From positions 142,739 through 206,738 of the forward strand of contig MU129001.1 in the NCBI GenBank assembly GCA_014904985.1: a DNA stretch of 64,000 bases. The letters are read 5' to 3'. This DNA comes from Hydnum rufescens UP504 (lineage: Eukaryota > Basidiomycota > Agaricomycetes > Cantharellales > Hydnaceae). Both the position numbers and the translations under genes were made by a program. Within the stretch, counting starts at the first letter, position 1, and each line of letters begins with the position of its first letter. The notes under the pieces were generated by a model. It worked only from the letters and a program-made list of their open reading frames with translations. It was not told where the DNA came from and did no database searches. This document shows, in pieces, positions 22,761 through 35,543 of the stretch.

Positions 22761-25319
22761 ATGCAAGAACGCAGGAGAGCAGACTTGCTGGCAAAGCGCC
22801 AGAAGCTTGAAGAAATGCGCGAGATGCGCAAGGCACGCGAGGCGTCGCGAACTAATGCTCGACAGGAGGAGGTATGCAACACCAATGCGGGATGTACACA
22901 CGCTGCCCAATGCTAAAATTGATGTACAACAAACGATTTCTTCCCGTAGGCATCCAATTCTTCTCCTAGAAAAGGAATGAAGGATATTGATGATATTATT
23001 GACTCGATTCGAAGTCCAAGAGGTAGCTCCCATGGCAGCACAACTATGCCGGGCACTCCAACACTTCGTCCGGGCGAATCCTCTCCCTCTGGTCGTGCTA
23101 GCCGGGCTAGTGAAAGATCAGATCGAATAAGCGTTGGGTACGAAGGCAGATCAGTCAATGGCTCAAATCTACCTCCTTCTGGGCGGGTCAGTAGGGGCAG
23201 TGATACAGGCTCAGATACCCTTGGTCGTGGGAAGTTCATCTCTCCTTCCGAGCCTGCTCCTGATCCGTGAGATTATCGCGTACTTTTCCCTAGTGTTTGT
23301 CAATTTGACATTCAAAACTAGCCCAGAAACTGCACCTATCTCTAGCGGAAATTTGACAGAACCCACCCCAATATCACAAGTTCCAGAACGCAATGAATCA
23401 ATACTGCCACCTCTGCCCAAGAAACCCAAAGTCGAGTTTTACAATAGGGAGGTCCAGACATCGACCTACGAAACGGTCCCTGTCGGGCCTACTGAGGCAG
23501 AAATCCGCCAACGAATACAAGCCGAAGTAGAGGCCGCGAGGGTTGCTCGAGAAAGAGAGTTGGAAGAAGAAAATAATCAGATGGCGAAGGAAATTGAAGA
23601 TGAAATTCGAGGTATGTGGGTGTACATCCTTGTACTCCTTTCTCATGTAGTCATGCATCCCTAGATTTAACGGAAGAAGAGCGTGCCAGCATATTTTCCG
23701 CCCCTGAATTCTTCGAATTTTTTGAGCAATCATCTAAAATCATGCAAAGGGCGTTGAACGATCCATATGACTACACTCGGGACTACAGAATCGGGACTGA
23801 TGGGACATCGTGAGTCTACTCCGTAGGGGTCTTCGAAAAGTCCACTCAGCATATCTATCGATAGGGTTGACTCGGAGGGGAAGCGCGTAAGGGAATTATG
23901 TGCCTTCCATGACGAGAGGTGGACGAAGAATCGGTCTATAACAGATATCGACTGGTCTCCGAAGGTAATGCGACCCTGGCTTTGTTGCACGGAATTCTCT
24001 TAGTTGTTTTATTCTCCAGTACCCAGAGCTGACCGCAGCATCGTATAATAAGAACCCCACCGCAATCAATGATCCAGATGGTATAGTTGCAATTTGGAAC
24101 ATGCATCTTGTGGATCGGCCCGAATTTGTTTTTCATTCACAAGTGGGTCCCGCGTCGCATTATAGCCTAAGACTCAGTGCTCAAAAGAGTTGGCAGTCTG
24201 ATGTCTTATCCGTATCTTTCTCACCCTTTCACCCCAACCTCGTTTTCGGTGGTACATATTCCGGCCAGATACTTCTCTGGGACACACGAGCAAAGCACCT
24301 TCCGATATTAAAGTCGCCATTGTCAGCTGCTGGGCATACTTATCCAGTTTATGCAATGCAGATGGTCGGGACGCAGAATGCCCACAATCTTATCACTAGC
24401 AGTACGGATGGCATGGTATGTAGTTGGTTAGTGGATATGCTCGCCCAGCCGCAGGTACGTGTCCCTGGGCTATGTGTTCCTGTGCATTATTCACCAGGAT
24501 CTTCCTGGCGTCCAATTAGGAAACACTGGAACTAGTCCATGCTGGGCATAATAAGACCAATGAAGTGGCAATTACGACATTCGATTTTCCTGACAATGAG
24601 ACGGCGACGTTCTGGGTCGGGACGGAAGAGGGAAACGTGTATCAAGCAAATCGATATGACCGAGCTGGCTCCAAAGCCGGTCTCAATCAGCACGACATCT
24701 ACAAGGGACACTCCGGTCCCGTGACGGGCCTGCATTTCCACCCTCTTGTCGGCCCAGTAGACTTTTCGGACATTTTCCTAACGAGTTCTGTGGACTGGAC
24801 CGTGAAACTGTGGAAGGCGAAGTCGATCGCAAAACCTTCTATTTCAGTAAACATTATCCCACCTATTTATTCTTTCGAGGACGCGGATGACTATGTTTAT
24901 GATGTCAAGTGGCATCCCAATCACCCTGCTGTATTCGGCTCTGTCGATGGATCCGGCCGTTTTGACCTTTGGAACCTTAATATCGACACAGAGGTCAGTC
25001 ACTCTTTATATCGTTCTTTGTGGTGCCTGACAGTACCCTCCGTTCATCCTAGGTCCCCATCATTACAACGAGTGTTGGGTCTGGGCGTGCGATCAATAAA
25101 CTTGCCTGGGATCGCAAAGACGGTCGACGAGCGGCCCTGGGATGTAGTGACGGAAAACTTTACATTTTCGACGTTGGTGATGTTGGCGTCCCCCGAGAGT
25201 CAGAATGGGTGGACTTGCAGAAGACGATGGCCGGGATTTTGAGCGGCGGGGCTGGTCAGAGTGGTTTGCCTGGGGAACAAGAGAGCAGGTCTTTGAATTC
25301 CAGTGTGAATGGTCGGTGA
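22761..25319 (+). CDS. Cytoplasmic dynein intermediate chain (WD-repeat)
   Basis: A cargo-adaptor subunit of cytoplasmic dynein, the motor for nuclear and vesicle transport in hyphae. The N-terminal coiled coil ([30 protein letters not shown]) is the dynactin p150-binding type. A Ser/Gly-rich linker follows ([18 protein letters not shown]). Then come the conserved [17 protein letters not shown], a helix [20 protein letters not shown], and the WD40 half: [68 protein letters not shown] and [20 protein letters not shown]. It ends VNGR and TGA. The ATG at 22761 is the family start. The light chain LC8 that binds dynein intermediate chains is encoded 10 kb away (35.5 kb). Confidence 0.93.
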
Positions 25320-25649
25320 GGGGTCTTCCGCTAGACAAGGTGGCCTGGTGCCAAGTGACTAAACGACTTGCGCGATAATATCGGTATCCTTAATGCATAT
25401 TCACTTCCGAGGTGGAATTCTATGATACATAATTCGGCCAATACGATACCCTCTCACTCTGTTTCTGGAAAGTGAATATCGAGCCAGATTATCCAGCATC
25501 CAAAGTTGAAGGGCAGAGCAGGGAAATGCGTGTTGTTTATGCAACGAAACTGAGATATGTATAATGAAAGCGGCGGCGATTAATGCTGCCTGGATTAGAT
25601 GCGAGTTTGCTATAATTCTTGAGAAGATGTCGTGTCGTCTGGGTCATCA

Positions 25650-28039
25650 TTATCTCTTAAGTTTGTTGTCCAATCTCTGCAGAGAGAGGAGTGAGTGGTT
25701 CAAATATGGCAATAGGGGAACATGACGACGTACACTTTCTGAGTGGGATCACTCATCGCAAGCGTTGTCACCGAGGTGGATCGCGATCGTAAGCCATACG
25801 GAAGGGTATTGTGTGATGTAGGCTCCGGCTTCTTTAATCGTCGTCTGGGTTTGGGCTGTAGGGTCTTCAACTTCGAATCTACGTCAATTGATGTCTCGCT
25901 TGCGGACGGACTGCTTCGCTTCCGCACTTTGACGGGGCGCCGTTTAGTAGTTGGGGTCTTGCTCGTATCCCCGCCCAGAATCGTCACGTCGGCGTCACTA
26001 TCGTTGCTAGTGCTGTAAACTTCAGCGTCAGAAGAGAGATCGATGAGGGATGAGGGTTGGTCGGAGGACCCAGTAGTTACGCTGCTCCTCGGGCGTTCTT
26101 TTGCCTTCTCCTTTGTCTTACTCTTCCTTTTGGGCCTCCTGCCGGCATCCGTGTCCGTATCTTTATCCTTGTCTTTGGTGAGTCTCTTAGTTTTGGCCTT
26201 TGCTTTCCGCTCATCGTCCACCTCCTTGTGTGCTTGTGCGAGATCTGCTTCCATGCGTTCCTGCCCTAATTTCAACCTGATGCGCATGCCGATGCCCAGT
26301 TTGTCCATCCCGATCCCATCTTCCTCGCCACGATCGGGAAACTTGGCCAAGCCGTACTTTTGGCTTCTCTGAAGGACATCGAGGGCCTCTGCATGGGAAG
26401 AGAGCTGGAGGTCTTCCTGAATGAGAAGACAAGCCGCTTCAGGTACGAGGACGCGCATCACAAATCCTTCGTGATCCAATGGCATGAAGCTACGTTCAAG
26501 CGCTAGTAGTGGGAACAGATCTCGCAGCACTTGATAGATACGGAGTAAGCCTCTTTCGCCGTAGCTATGATCGCCATTTACGTTAGTATAACGTGAGTGA
26601 AAGAGATATGAGGGGACGTACTAGCCCGGTTGAGTCTTCTGAAAGGCTGCAAACTGTCCTCTAACGCCACCCATGACAAGTCCCCCCATCTCTTTGATAT
26701 CTGTCACAGCCATTTCGTAGAAATATCCTCCAGCAGGGGATCTAATGATGCTCTCGAGCTTCGACTTGAGTTTCCACAATCGTTGGGGCATGGCGTCAAA
26801 ATCGATTTGGGAGGGCCAGCCTTGGGCGAGGCCTTCGGGGATGATGGTGGTCTCGTTTCGATGCATGTTGCATACATCGACGAAGACTTCGACGGGCGCC
26901 TGGAGGCCGCATGCATTTCGGTACCTGGGATGCGGCCATGCTCGTGGCCTAATTCGAGCAAATAGATCTGTCAACTCTTTGCTGGGATTCTTAGGCCATG
27001 GCTCGTCGCAGAACGCGCATAAACTTTTAGGATCCACTGGGAAATCACAATTAGATGTGAATGGGTTTATGATCAAGAAAATACAAGATACCGGGTTCCA
27101 TCATTAGTCGATCTCGTTCAAACTCGGCTTCATGAATGATCGAATCGTCTTGGCTAGGGATTCCACGATAAGAGGTTGCGGTGGCGCGAGTAAACTAAAT
27201 GTCACTGACAGTTCCCCGGACTCTTCATCATATTTCGGTCGCTTAAATGACACGGCATCATTCATCTGGCCCGAAGAAGAACCACGCTTTACCATGCGTG
27301 TGGAATCCAGTGGGGTCGTAGGGGACATTGGGAATGGCTGCCGTTCCTCTTGTGCTTTGAGACGCAATGGCGAAGGCGTTCTGGAAACAAACGAGGGCCC
27401 TGCAGGTTCTGTCGCGTCGGGAGCCGAGGTGCCCCGAGTCAGTAGGGGTGCATCCTCATCCTCGTCCATTGGAAAAGGTTTGGGAACTGCGGGTGGAGAG
27501 GCAGGGTGTCTTCGTGAGTGCCGCTCAGAGTCATCCGCATTTAGCGAAGCGGATTGTTTCGAAGAAGAATAGGCATCCTCGTCAGTTCTACCGGCTCTCG
27601 AAGTGGCAGCATAACTGGAATTCGGTCGGGCAATTCTGCCAGCAGGAGCCTGAGAGGAAGATGAGTTTGATTGATCAATTGCGTGAAGATCTTTTGGTTT
27701 CTGTCCTGAGGAGAATGTAGTTAAACGATGGGTACTTCGGGCGCGCCGCCGCGTATCCTCCTCCATTGCCTGTTTCCGAGTGAGCCTCTTAGAGACCACG
27801 TCCTTGGATTCATCTTTTTTTTCTCTTCCTTCTATTACCTTCATAGGATTTTTGAATGGCTTCCGTGCCTCCAAAGTTGCAATAGGGGATTTTGGTCGAG
27901 TTGCAATATTCAGCGGGTCCTCGCTCGAGTCGCTCCCCGCCTTCTGAGACGATTTTGCCTCGTCGGACGTTTGCTTTGATCGGCCGAGGGGCTGGCGGTG
28001 CATCACCTTGACGAACTCCCTCAGGCGCCGGTTCTCCAT
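25650..28039 (-). CDS. RTC4-like C-terminal domain protein with long disordered regions
   Basis: The name comes from yeast Restriction of Telomere Capping 4; the molecular role is poorly known. The first exon (27104-28039) is disordered and basic (MENRRLREFVKVMHRQPLGR, VSKRLTRKQAMEEDTRRRAR). The next exon has CAFCDEPWPKNPSKELTDLF, a possible CxxC zinc knuckle, then VDVCNMHRNETTIIPEGLAQ. The RTC4-like domain follows: GYFYEMAVTDIKEMGGLVMG, YGERGLLRIYQVLRDLFPLL and DHEGFVMRVLVPEAACLLIQ. A Lys/Arg/Ser-rich tail closes it (RPKRKSKTKEKAKERPR). The open frame stops at 25700, but a GT at DPTQK and an AG before RLDNKLKR support a last short exon ending at 25650. The start is ATG at 28039. The domain assignment is from recalled similarity. 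Confidence 0.7.
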
Positions 28040-28366
28040 GGAGACGTCCGACTAAAAGACGCGGTGCGCGAACTTGGAGGCGGTAGGATTCAACTCCGCG
28101 TCACATGAGCGCGTGCAAACTGCCGGTTACACTATCTTGAACAAACAATCGACCTGGGCGAGACGAGCTTTACCTTGAAACCTAATACCATCCTCTTCTC
28201 CCAAAGCATTATTGCTGTCCACCGGTAATTGTCCGGATCTCGTGACAACGACAGATTCCCAATACGGATATTTCCTCCAGACCTGTTTTCTTGGCCCTGT
28301 CATTTTGTTGGCATGAACCCTAGCCATTTGAATCCACGACCTTCTGCTAGCCCAAGACCCCCAACT

Positions 28367-31099
28367 ATGGCCTCCTTCAGGTCCTGGGGGCGCTCTGCTG
28401 CCTCGTCGATAAAAACCAGTCTGAATAATGTGACTAACTCAGTCGCTACAGTGCAAGCGAATCGTTCTGTGAATGGCCCGGGAGAATCGGGCTTTCTGAG
28501 TCAAGTTCTGGACCAGCTGAGCCGCGATAGAGCACAGCGGCGCGAAGAGGAGATCAAAGGGCAGCCAAAATTGGCGTTATTTCCTGGGTGGGCAGTGCGT
28601 CGGTTCCCTAATTCACAGAATCTTTCGAGAGAGGGTAAACTTGTTTTATGCAAAGATGAAGTGCCGGCCTTGCTCATGACTATCTTGCCTCAGATGTTCA
28701 ATTCGATGTGGATGTGTTCGTTTCGGGATATGGTTCGTTGACCGCGCCCTCAGTCATCGCATTTGACTAAGGTTCATGGGGAACTAGCGTCGAGTTTAAG
28801 GCCGCCAGAATACGCATCTCGGTCCCAACGTGCCTTCATGAAGATTGCTAAAGGTACGCTGGCTTCGACGTGTCCCGATCCCCACTCACAGGTACTCCAA
28901 AGGATTTGCGTCCCTCCCCAAGGTTCCGTCTAACCAGTCCCAGACTGATATAATAGATAACCAGCAACCAAGTCGATCCACCGAGGACCTACTTAAATTG
29001 GCCAGTCTTCCACCCAGACCAGATGAGATGACGCCAGAAATAGAAGCCAAGATCCTTACTAGTCACGCTCAACTCGTCTCCGCACCTCTCGAACCACCTC
29101 GACCAAGCTTCTTAAGTGGCTCTGACAAACCCGATGGTCCTAAATCCGAGCCTCCAGACGAGCACGACCTGCCCGGTTTATACAATCTCAATATAGGATC
29201 CTCCTCCTCCCTGCCTTCTTCGTCGACGACGGTCTCCACTGATCCGGAAGGTCCAACTGATGTTTCTATTGCCGAGATGTCCCCATCAGAACTCCTCAAG
29301 CTTCACGCGAACTTTGATTCCCGACTTCAGCCTTTTTGGAGCAGTGTGGTCACGGATGGAACGGTGTGCGTCTCCCTATATCCTTCCACTTCGAACGGCC
29401 AAGCAGACCGGCGCCACGGTGCGATAGCGATGGCAGAACTTCCTCTCTCCGACCAGGGATATTTCGGCCATATCTTCCGCATTTCGTATGAATCGCTCTG
29501 CACGCATCCGGGGGGCCTACGCATTGCGTTTGGTGACCGTTTGATGGAACACACCATTGTGGCCACCGCCGAACTGCTCTCGCCTGTCCCGCAAGTGGAA
29601 ACCACCCGCATAGCTCGCCCGCTGTCTGTCTCTTACGCCCCTCCCGCTCAAAGTCATCTACACTATGTCGCACCGGGCACCCAGATGACTATCCCATTAG
29701 CGGATGCGCGTGTCCGTGTCATTTCGGATATTGACGACACTATCAAAATTTCGAATATTCCGCATGGTCCCAGAGCCGTGTTCCGAAACGTGTTTGTGAG
29801 GAACTTGGACGAATTGGCTGTCCCTGGTATGCCAGAGTGGTACACATCACTGAGCCGACGGGGAGTGCGTTTTCACTACGTGGTAATTCGCTTTTCTTCG
29901 GTTTATGATGACCAAGGATGTCCCCATCTGATACGACCTTGAGTGCAGTCGAATTCTCCATTCGAGTTGCTTCCTGTGCTTTCAGAGTTTTTCCGAATTA
30001 CTGGCCTCCCTCTAGGCAGGTCCCAATCATGATATTATATCCTATGCATGCTAAATTCTTGTGTAGGATCCCTGAAGCTCAAATATTACGGTGGCAAAAG
30101 TCTTCTCAAGGGACTCTGGGAACCTGCCGGCGAGAGGAAACGAGCGGGAGTGATAGAGGTTAAATTGGCTCGTCTGGATAAATACTTCCCTTGTCATGCT
30201 GAACATACCCTATCCAGATTATGGAACAATTCCCAGAATCTAAATTTTTGCTTGTAGGAGATTCGGGCGAGCAAGGTTGGTTCTGACGGCACATTCCTTG
30301 ATCTTAATGGTCCATTCTTGTGTCTCATTACTCGACAGATCTCGAGTTGTACGTATCACTCGCGAAGGACTTCGCAGGTCGTGGTCGCCACCAGATCCTC
30401 GGGATATTCATCCGTGACGTGACACCACAAAGTGATATCCTGGATCCTATTCGTCACCAATTTTCATCGCGACCTCCATCTCCTGTCCCTTACATTTATG
30501 AAGGGAGCTCCCAAATCCCTTCGATTGATTCAGCCAGCTCTTCATCGTACTTTTCTCCCACGCCACCCCGAAACACGCCAATGGACCAGTCGCGGCGTCA
30601 TTCCCATGAGACAGAGGAGCCAGAGTACTTGTCCCACGCCGATGACAAGAATGTATACCCTGTGTTCTCAGTCCCCCAAGACCGGGGTCTCACGATCCAT
30701 CCTTCCCATCAGCAACAGCCTCAACCCCACCGAGCGGTCTCATTTCCTCTCCAAAACCCCCGATCTCTGCGGCGAGATCCTGAGGCGTTAACAGATACCC
30801 AGATTAGATCACCAATACCTCCAATAGTCGAATCTCCCCCTAGGAAAGGGACGGCAGGGACCTCATCTTCGGCCGAACCGCCGTGGAGTTTGCGCCCAAC
30901 GCTGGACAAAAAGCGCGCAGAGCTCAAGATGCGAATCGCCCGTGCTCGGAATGAGATACCGCCTGGCGTGATATTCAAAGTCTTCCAGAATCCTGAGCAA
31001 TGCTTCTCCGAAGTCGAGGATATTCTCAGCAAGCACGGTGTTGGTCCGCCAGACCCCCACTCGACTGGCGGTTTCTGGCACGACGTGGATGCTTCTTAG
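28367..31099 (+). CDS. APP1: Actin patch protein 1-like phosphatidate phosphatase
   Basis: A Mg2+-dependent phosphatidate phosphatase at cortical actin patches, linking lipid turnover to endocytosis. The N-terminus reads MASFRSWGRSAASSIKTSLN. Splicing of short introns restores PPEYASRSQRAFMKIAKG joined to YSKGFASLPKVP. The middle holds PFWSSVVTDGTVCVSLYPS and HPGGLRIAFGDRLMEHTIV. The DxDxT catalytic motif reads VRVISDIDDTIKISNI. Then come VFVRNLDELAVPGMPEWYTS, LKLKYYGGKSLLKGLWEPAG and ESKFLLVGDSGEQDLELYV, all conserved APP1 blocks. The C-terminal Pro/Ser-rich tail ends GGFWHDVDAS and TAG. An ATG at 28313 gives an 18-residue longer form; the later one at 28367 better matches family starts. It is divergent from the RTC4-like gene. 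Confidence 0.9.
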
Positions 31100-31460
31100 T
31101 TCACCCTCACAATCGATGCCTTCATTATGTTGTAATTCTATACGCGCATGCACCTCCGTGTCCTTCATACTTGTGTAATAGAGCATACAGCGAGTCTAGC
31201 GATTTTACGACCACAACCAAGCGAGTGCTGTACTTCTACCCAGTGCGAACATTCCTTGGAACGTCGCAAGAATATCGAACATGTGGTAAGATGATTGGGC
31301 CAAAGGCGTCCGCGACAAAGAAAATAATTAAGTGCGAGTGACAAAGAGGCTATGCTGCAAGAATGGGCCGCTCAGGGAATGGATTTTAGCTTGGAAATCT
31401 GAGCGTCAATATCTCGGACGAACGACGATAACTCCTGTGAAGAATTCAGTCGAAGCCACG

Positions 31461-32235
31461 TTAGCCAAAGGGCCTGGTTTGACTTTTACGACAAAATGTA
31501 AGAGAAAAAGAGAGATGAGATGACGCAACTGCACTATCTGGTTCAAATTGTAGCCCTAGAGCCGCACTCTCCCTCGCATCTTGCAATTTCCCCAATGCCA
31601 GGAGAGCCTTCGCTTTCCGGAAGTGGCCCTTGCTCCACGGCCGCTTAAGTTGAATGACAGCGTCAGCGTCCACGAGGGCCGCGACAGCGTCTCCGGCGGC
31701 GAGATAGGCGGCTGAGCGATTACAAATAACGATGGCGAGCTCGTCGCGGACAAGGGCGGACGTCTCCCATGGGAATCGAGATGCGGCTATGCCTGCGGCC
31801 ATGTTGTACTTTTGTACAGATTGTTCGTGTCGACCCGCTTTGAATAGATGCTGTTTCCATGTCAGGGACAAGTCCAGCTTCAGTGACATGGACGCGTAAG
31901 CTTATTGCATAGTGACAGCGCACATTTCCTTCCTCTTTCGCCTTTTGAACGAGTGGTGAACGCTGGGGATGGACTACATTCGGAGGTGGCGGAACACGCA
32001 TTTCGGGAGGAAATGCCTGCAGTACTTTCGCCGTTTGATTGAGAATGAAGAAGTCGAGGCCACAGTCCTTGCAGATTTCAAGGGAATGTGCGTTGCATAC
32101 CACCGTGGACTTTCCGTCCTCGCCACCTAATTTTAATGGCACTGGGCGATATTGGGCATCGATTGCCGCCACTACGGAAGGGTCAGGCGCAGACACTTGT
32201 AGTTGGCCGGGTTGGGGTGGCGGTGGTTGTGCCAT
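31461..32235 (-). CDS. SEC72: Sec72-like TPR subunit of the post-translational translocon
   Basis: A fungal-specific cytosolic subunit of the Sec62/63 complex that passes proteins from chaperones to the ER translocon. It starts at ATG 32235 (MAQPPPPQPGQLQVSAPDPS). It carries HSLEICKDCGLDFFILNQTA, then FPPEMRVPPPPNVVHPQRSP and VQKAKEEGN. A short intron joins this to HLFKAGRHEQSVQKYNMAAG, the first TPR motif. Further TPR helices read VICNRSAAYLAAGDAVAALV and KGHFRKAKALLALGKLQDAR, ending LGLQFEPDS. The frame stops at 31461, but a splice at DS into a frame ending at 31406 is also possible, so the last residues are uncertain. It is followed, on the same strand, by the cytochrome c1 gene's 3' end 288 bp upstream. 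Confidence 0.85.
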
Positions 32236-32522
32236 TTTGAGCTTGAGTTTCGCAGTCGACGTGGCTGCGCTATGGATCCATACGGATGCAAAATCCAGAA
32301 ATCACAAGATGGCTGATGTAATTCATCGCTGCTATCAACTCCTTTGGTGTTTCCAGCCGACTTGGACGCACCCCCAGGACCTGGTGGTCAGATGGAATGG
32401 ATGTAGGTATAAATTATTAACAAAGGTGAGCGGCAAATATGAACTAAACGATACTTTTTTCAAGTGGCGCTTGGCATGGTATATACATTTATGCTCTATT
32501 GAGTATTCCCATCACCTTGGCT

Positions 32523-33888
32523 CTAGCCTGAGGATTGTCTTCTCGGAGGTTGATAGACTAAAACAAAGAGACCGAATTAAAATCCATGATAAACTAGAGA
32601 AAACACTAAACTAAACGACACACCTAACTTCCTGTTCTTGATAGGGCTCCACTTGAAACGTTTCATGTAGACAGAGAGGCCAAAGAGGGCAGACAAGATG
32701 ATAACCGCCTTGAGACCCATTTTCTTTCTTTCATCGTGCTCAGGTTCCGCTGCCCACGAGAGGAACGTCACAACGTCCTTAGCCATCTGCGAGGTCGTTG
32801 CTGGGGTGCCTGTGCGGCACAAAAGAATCATTAATGTGACTTTTTTTTTTTAAGTCAGAGGACGCTCTCAACCATACCGTCATCGTACTCGACGACCCCG
32901 TCAAATAGGGTACGTGCCATGGCAATAGCTCCACCAGGGAAGTAAGGATTGTAGTTGAGTCCCTCACGAATTTCAACACCCGCAGGGGCGTCGACGTATC
33001 CCGTCAGGAGCGAATACACATAGTCCTATACACCAGCCAATCAGTAGGCGTAAGACGCCGAACCAAAGTAGGAAAGGCAAGGAAAGAAGGGGCTCAATAC
33101 TCACGGCACCACCGTGTCTAGACTTAATGATCAAGCTCAAGTCGGGCGGGAGGGCCCCTCCATTCGCGGCTCTTGCAGCCTCTTCATTGGGGTACGGTGC
33201 CGGTAAATAATCACTAAGTTTTCCTGGCCTCTTGAAATTTTCGCCAATGTCGTTTGGGCCATCCTCATATTCTATTTCTTCCGCCAACCCTCGTGCTTGA
33301 TCCGCTGTATGTGATGATCCAACAAGGTTGCGCCAAGCAATTCGGTCCAGCGAGTGACAGGCAGCGCACACTTCACGGTATACCTGGAACCCTCGTCGGA
33401 TGCTAGGGGGTACCAGTCAAAAAAGCATTGAAAAAAATTCCACCGAGTAGGGTCACAGAGACATTTAGAAAACTATTTAGGAAACTGTGCGAACACATGT
33501 TTATGAGGGCTGAAAATCACACCTGGCATGGTCAAAGCTATCGAAAGGCCCTTTATGGCTCCATGGATACGCAGCGGGGTGCAGACCATCCTCAGCCGGT
33601 GAGTTCGCACTCACCTCACCAAGGAAGGGGAATGCACCATAGAGGTGGGTGTACCATGCCATGGAACCCACTGTAGCCAGTGTCGTTGCTGCCAACACAG
33701 CATTCGAAAGAGTCGCAGGTTGGGCCTAGACAGCAGACCAATAGTCAATGAAGAAACGGGAAACGGCGGGGCCATCGGAGAGAACGCAAGGAACTCACCA
33801 CCGATGTTCCTTGGGCTGCAGTAGTTGAGGCAAGTCGGCGCGGGATGACGCGTGCCATCCGTGCCCCAGCTAGCCTGGAGATCATCAT
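32523..33888 (-). CDS. CYT1: Cytochrome c1, heme subunit of complex III
   Basis: Carries electrons from the Rieske protein to cytochrome c at the inner mitochondrial membrane. The presequence starts [20 protein letters not shown] at ATG 33888. A membrane segment follows ([15 protein letters not shown]). The heme site reads [20 protein letters not shown]. Conserved blocks are [59 protein letters not shown] (Met ligand region) and [20 protein letters not shown]. The C-terminal membrane anchor is [21 protein letters not shown] final short exon gives [11 protein letters not shown] and TAG at 32523. Four or more introns; one near 32850 contains a T run. All catalytic features are intact. Confidence 0.95.
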
Positions 33889-34325
33889 ACCGGCTCAGTC
33901 GATGGATTGGGCTCTCGCCTCTGGTGTGAACTACTCTTTTTACGCCGGCTATTTCCGGCCGTCGTAGTACACCCCACGTTTCTGGCTCTTATCCATATAT
34001 GGTGCATTGATGTATTCGAGTGGCGGGCGGGGGCCCCATCCTTTGGCTTTCCCTTCGTATTTCTGCTTTTTTTTTTTCTTCTCCTTTTATCTTCACAATT
34101 ACCTAAGCTGTACTTAGCCGAATTCGCCGAAAATCGGTTCAGCAGTCCAAAGGGAATTTCAGGAGAGAGTTTGCTGAGTGGTAACTACAGCGCAGCGACG
34201 GGGAGCAACAAAGGAAGAGGACCGCAGAAATGAACAGAATTGGAAGCATAAACATTCAGTAAAAGTTCGTAAGCGCATCATAAAATTTCTTCTCCCCTCC
34301 GCTTCCCGGCAAGCACAACGCGCGA
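33889..34325. other. CYT1 promoter region and CYSTM 3' flank
   Basis: Lies between the start of CYT1 and the stop of the CYSTM gene on the same strand. A pyrimidine-rich run (tttttttttcttctcctttt, near 34070) is the only notable sequence. No coding signal is supported. Confidence 0.5.
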
Positions 34326-35168
34326 TTAGAAACAAAGCGCACACAGCTCTAAAAAATCTTGATAGTAAGTAACGGCATTACATCCATGCCGAGTAATGCC
34401 CTTTACGAACCTTCTGCAGCACAGCAGAGACCTTTGGGAACAGATAAGAGGGTGTCGAGGATTAGAGCAATAACACTTACAAATACCAGCAAGGCTGCAT
34501 GTCATGAAGTCACAAACCAGTAAGTGAGAAGAGCAGACACGACCCGGACAAGGTGAGATAACCTACCACGCCATGCACCCATCATTCGAGCTACTCTTCT
34601 GCAAATTGGCCAAGTTCACGTCAGTATTATCTTGGCATTGTGAAAGAAGAGGGCACCGCACCTTGGGCCCCTGGACATATACAGTCTGTGGTGGGGGCTA
34701 CAGAGGAAATCGAGGCTTGAATAGTGTTTGCACCCTCACTAGCAGAAAAGACGCACCTGTGGCTGGTAACCATATCCGCCAGGTTGGTAAGCCTGTTGCG
34801 GGGCCTGAGGACCACCGTAATAACCCTGGCACCATAATCAGTACCTCACGCGTTCAGTCTCGAACAAGACATACCCCTTGTGGAGGGGGTCCTATCACGA
34901 AGGAAGGAGCACTCAGTCGGGATCGAATGAAGAGGCGGAGATGCTGCCAAAATTCTCACCCTGGGGAGGATAGTACTGACCCCCGGGAGGGGGACCTGAC
35001 GGAGGACCGTCTACAATCGAACATAGGAGCCTTATCGTTCTGCGAGAGCGAATACACGACAAGACGACTTACATTGATTCGGGCCTCCGTGGTTGTAGTA
35101 CTAAAACGAGAAAGTCAATACCCGGAGAGACTTTTTAACGAGAGAGTACAGACATCTTTGTTGGACAT
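34326..35168 (-). CDS. CYSTM-domain (cysteine-rich transmembrane module) protein
   Basis: A small tail-anchored stress-type protein. It is built of eight or so tiny exons and is invisible as a single frame. From ATG 35168 it reads MSNKD, then YYNHGGPNQ and YGPPSGPPPGGQYYPPQ, GPPPQ, YYGGPQAPQQAYQPGGYGYQ and PPPQTVYVQ. The cysteine module then joins in phase over three exons, GCMAC + LAGIC + LCCAAE, and the last exon gives ELCALCF and TAA at 34326. The Gly/Pro/Gln/Tyr-rich arm followed by a C-terminal Cys-rich hydrophobic segment is the CYSTM plan. In plants and yeast such proteins affect stress tolerance; the function here is inferred only from architecture. Confidence 0.78.
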
Positions 35169-35543
35169 GATGCTTAAGGGAATCCGGTGGTGACAAAAGC
35201 TGAAATCCGGCCGGCAAATCGCGCATCGATGAAAGGTGGCACACTGCACAGGATTGCTACACCGTATTCCACTGCTGTGTACACTGCGGATTCATCTCAT
35301 TTATTTACAGTACTCCAAAACCACCCGTCCCGGCAGTACATCATGCCCTGTTTACGATCTTTTGGGTCGGGGGAAATCGGAAGTTGCCGAAACGTTCTGT
35401 AGTGCGACTTCAAAGTCGACAGGGTGCGCTTATTCCCATTTCATTGGCACCCAACAATATATTCACCAATTTTGCTCACACAATCGCACTAGAAGATCTA
35501 TCGACGCAGTACTCGACATCATTCAAGACTCGCTCAAGAAGTC
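35169..35543. other. Divergent promoter region of CYSTM and LC8 genes
   Basis: Separates two start codons pointing outward. Open frames here have no family features. No RNA gene seen. Confidence 0.5.

Noticed and set aside
22515..23033. 172-codon minus frame over the THP3-dynein spacer
   Set aside because: It overlaps the conserved dynein N-terminal exon on the other strand and has no homology.
26043..27720. Plus-strand frames over the RTC4-like gene
   Set aside because: They are hydrophobic or serine-rich mirrors of the basic, repetitive coding strand.
32835..32865. Inverted repeat with a T loop (tgactttttttttttaagtca)
   Set aside because: It lies in a CYT1 intron next to the acceptor, where a pyrimidine tract is expected. 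The short stem is probably coincidence.
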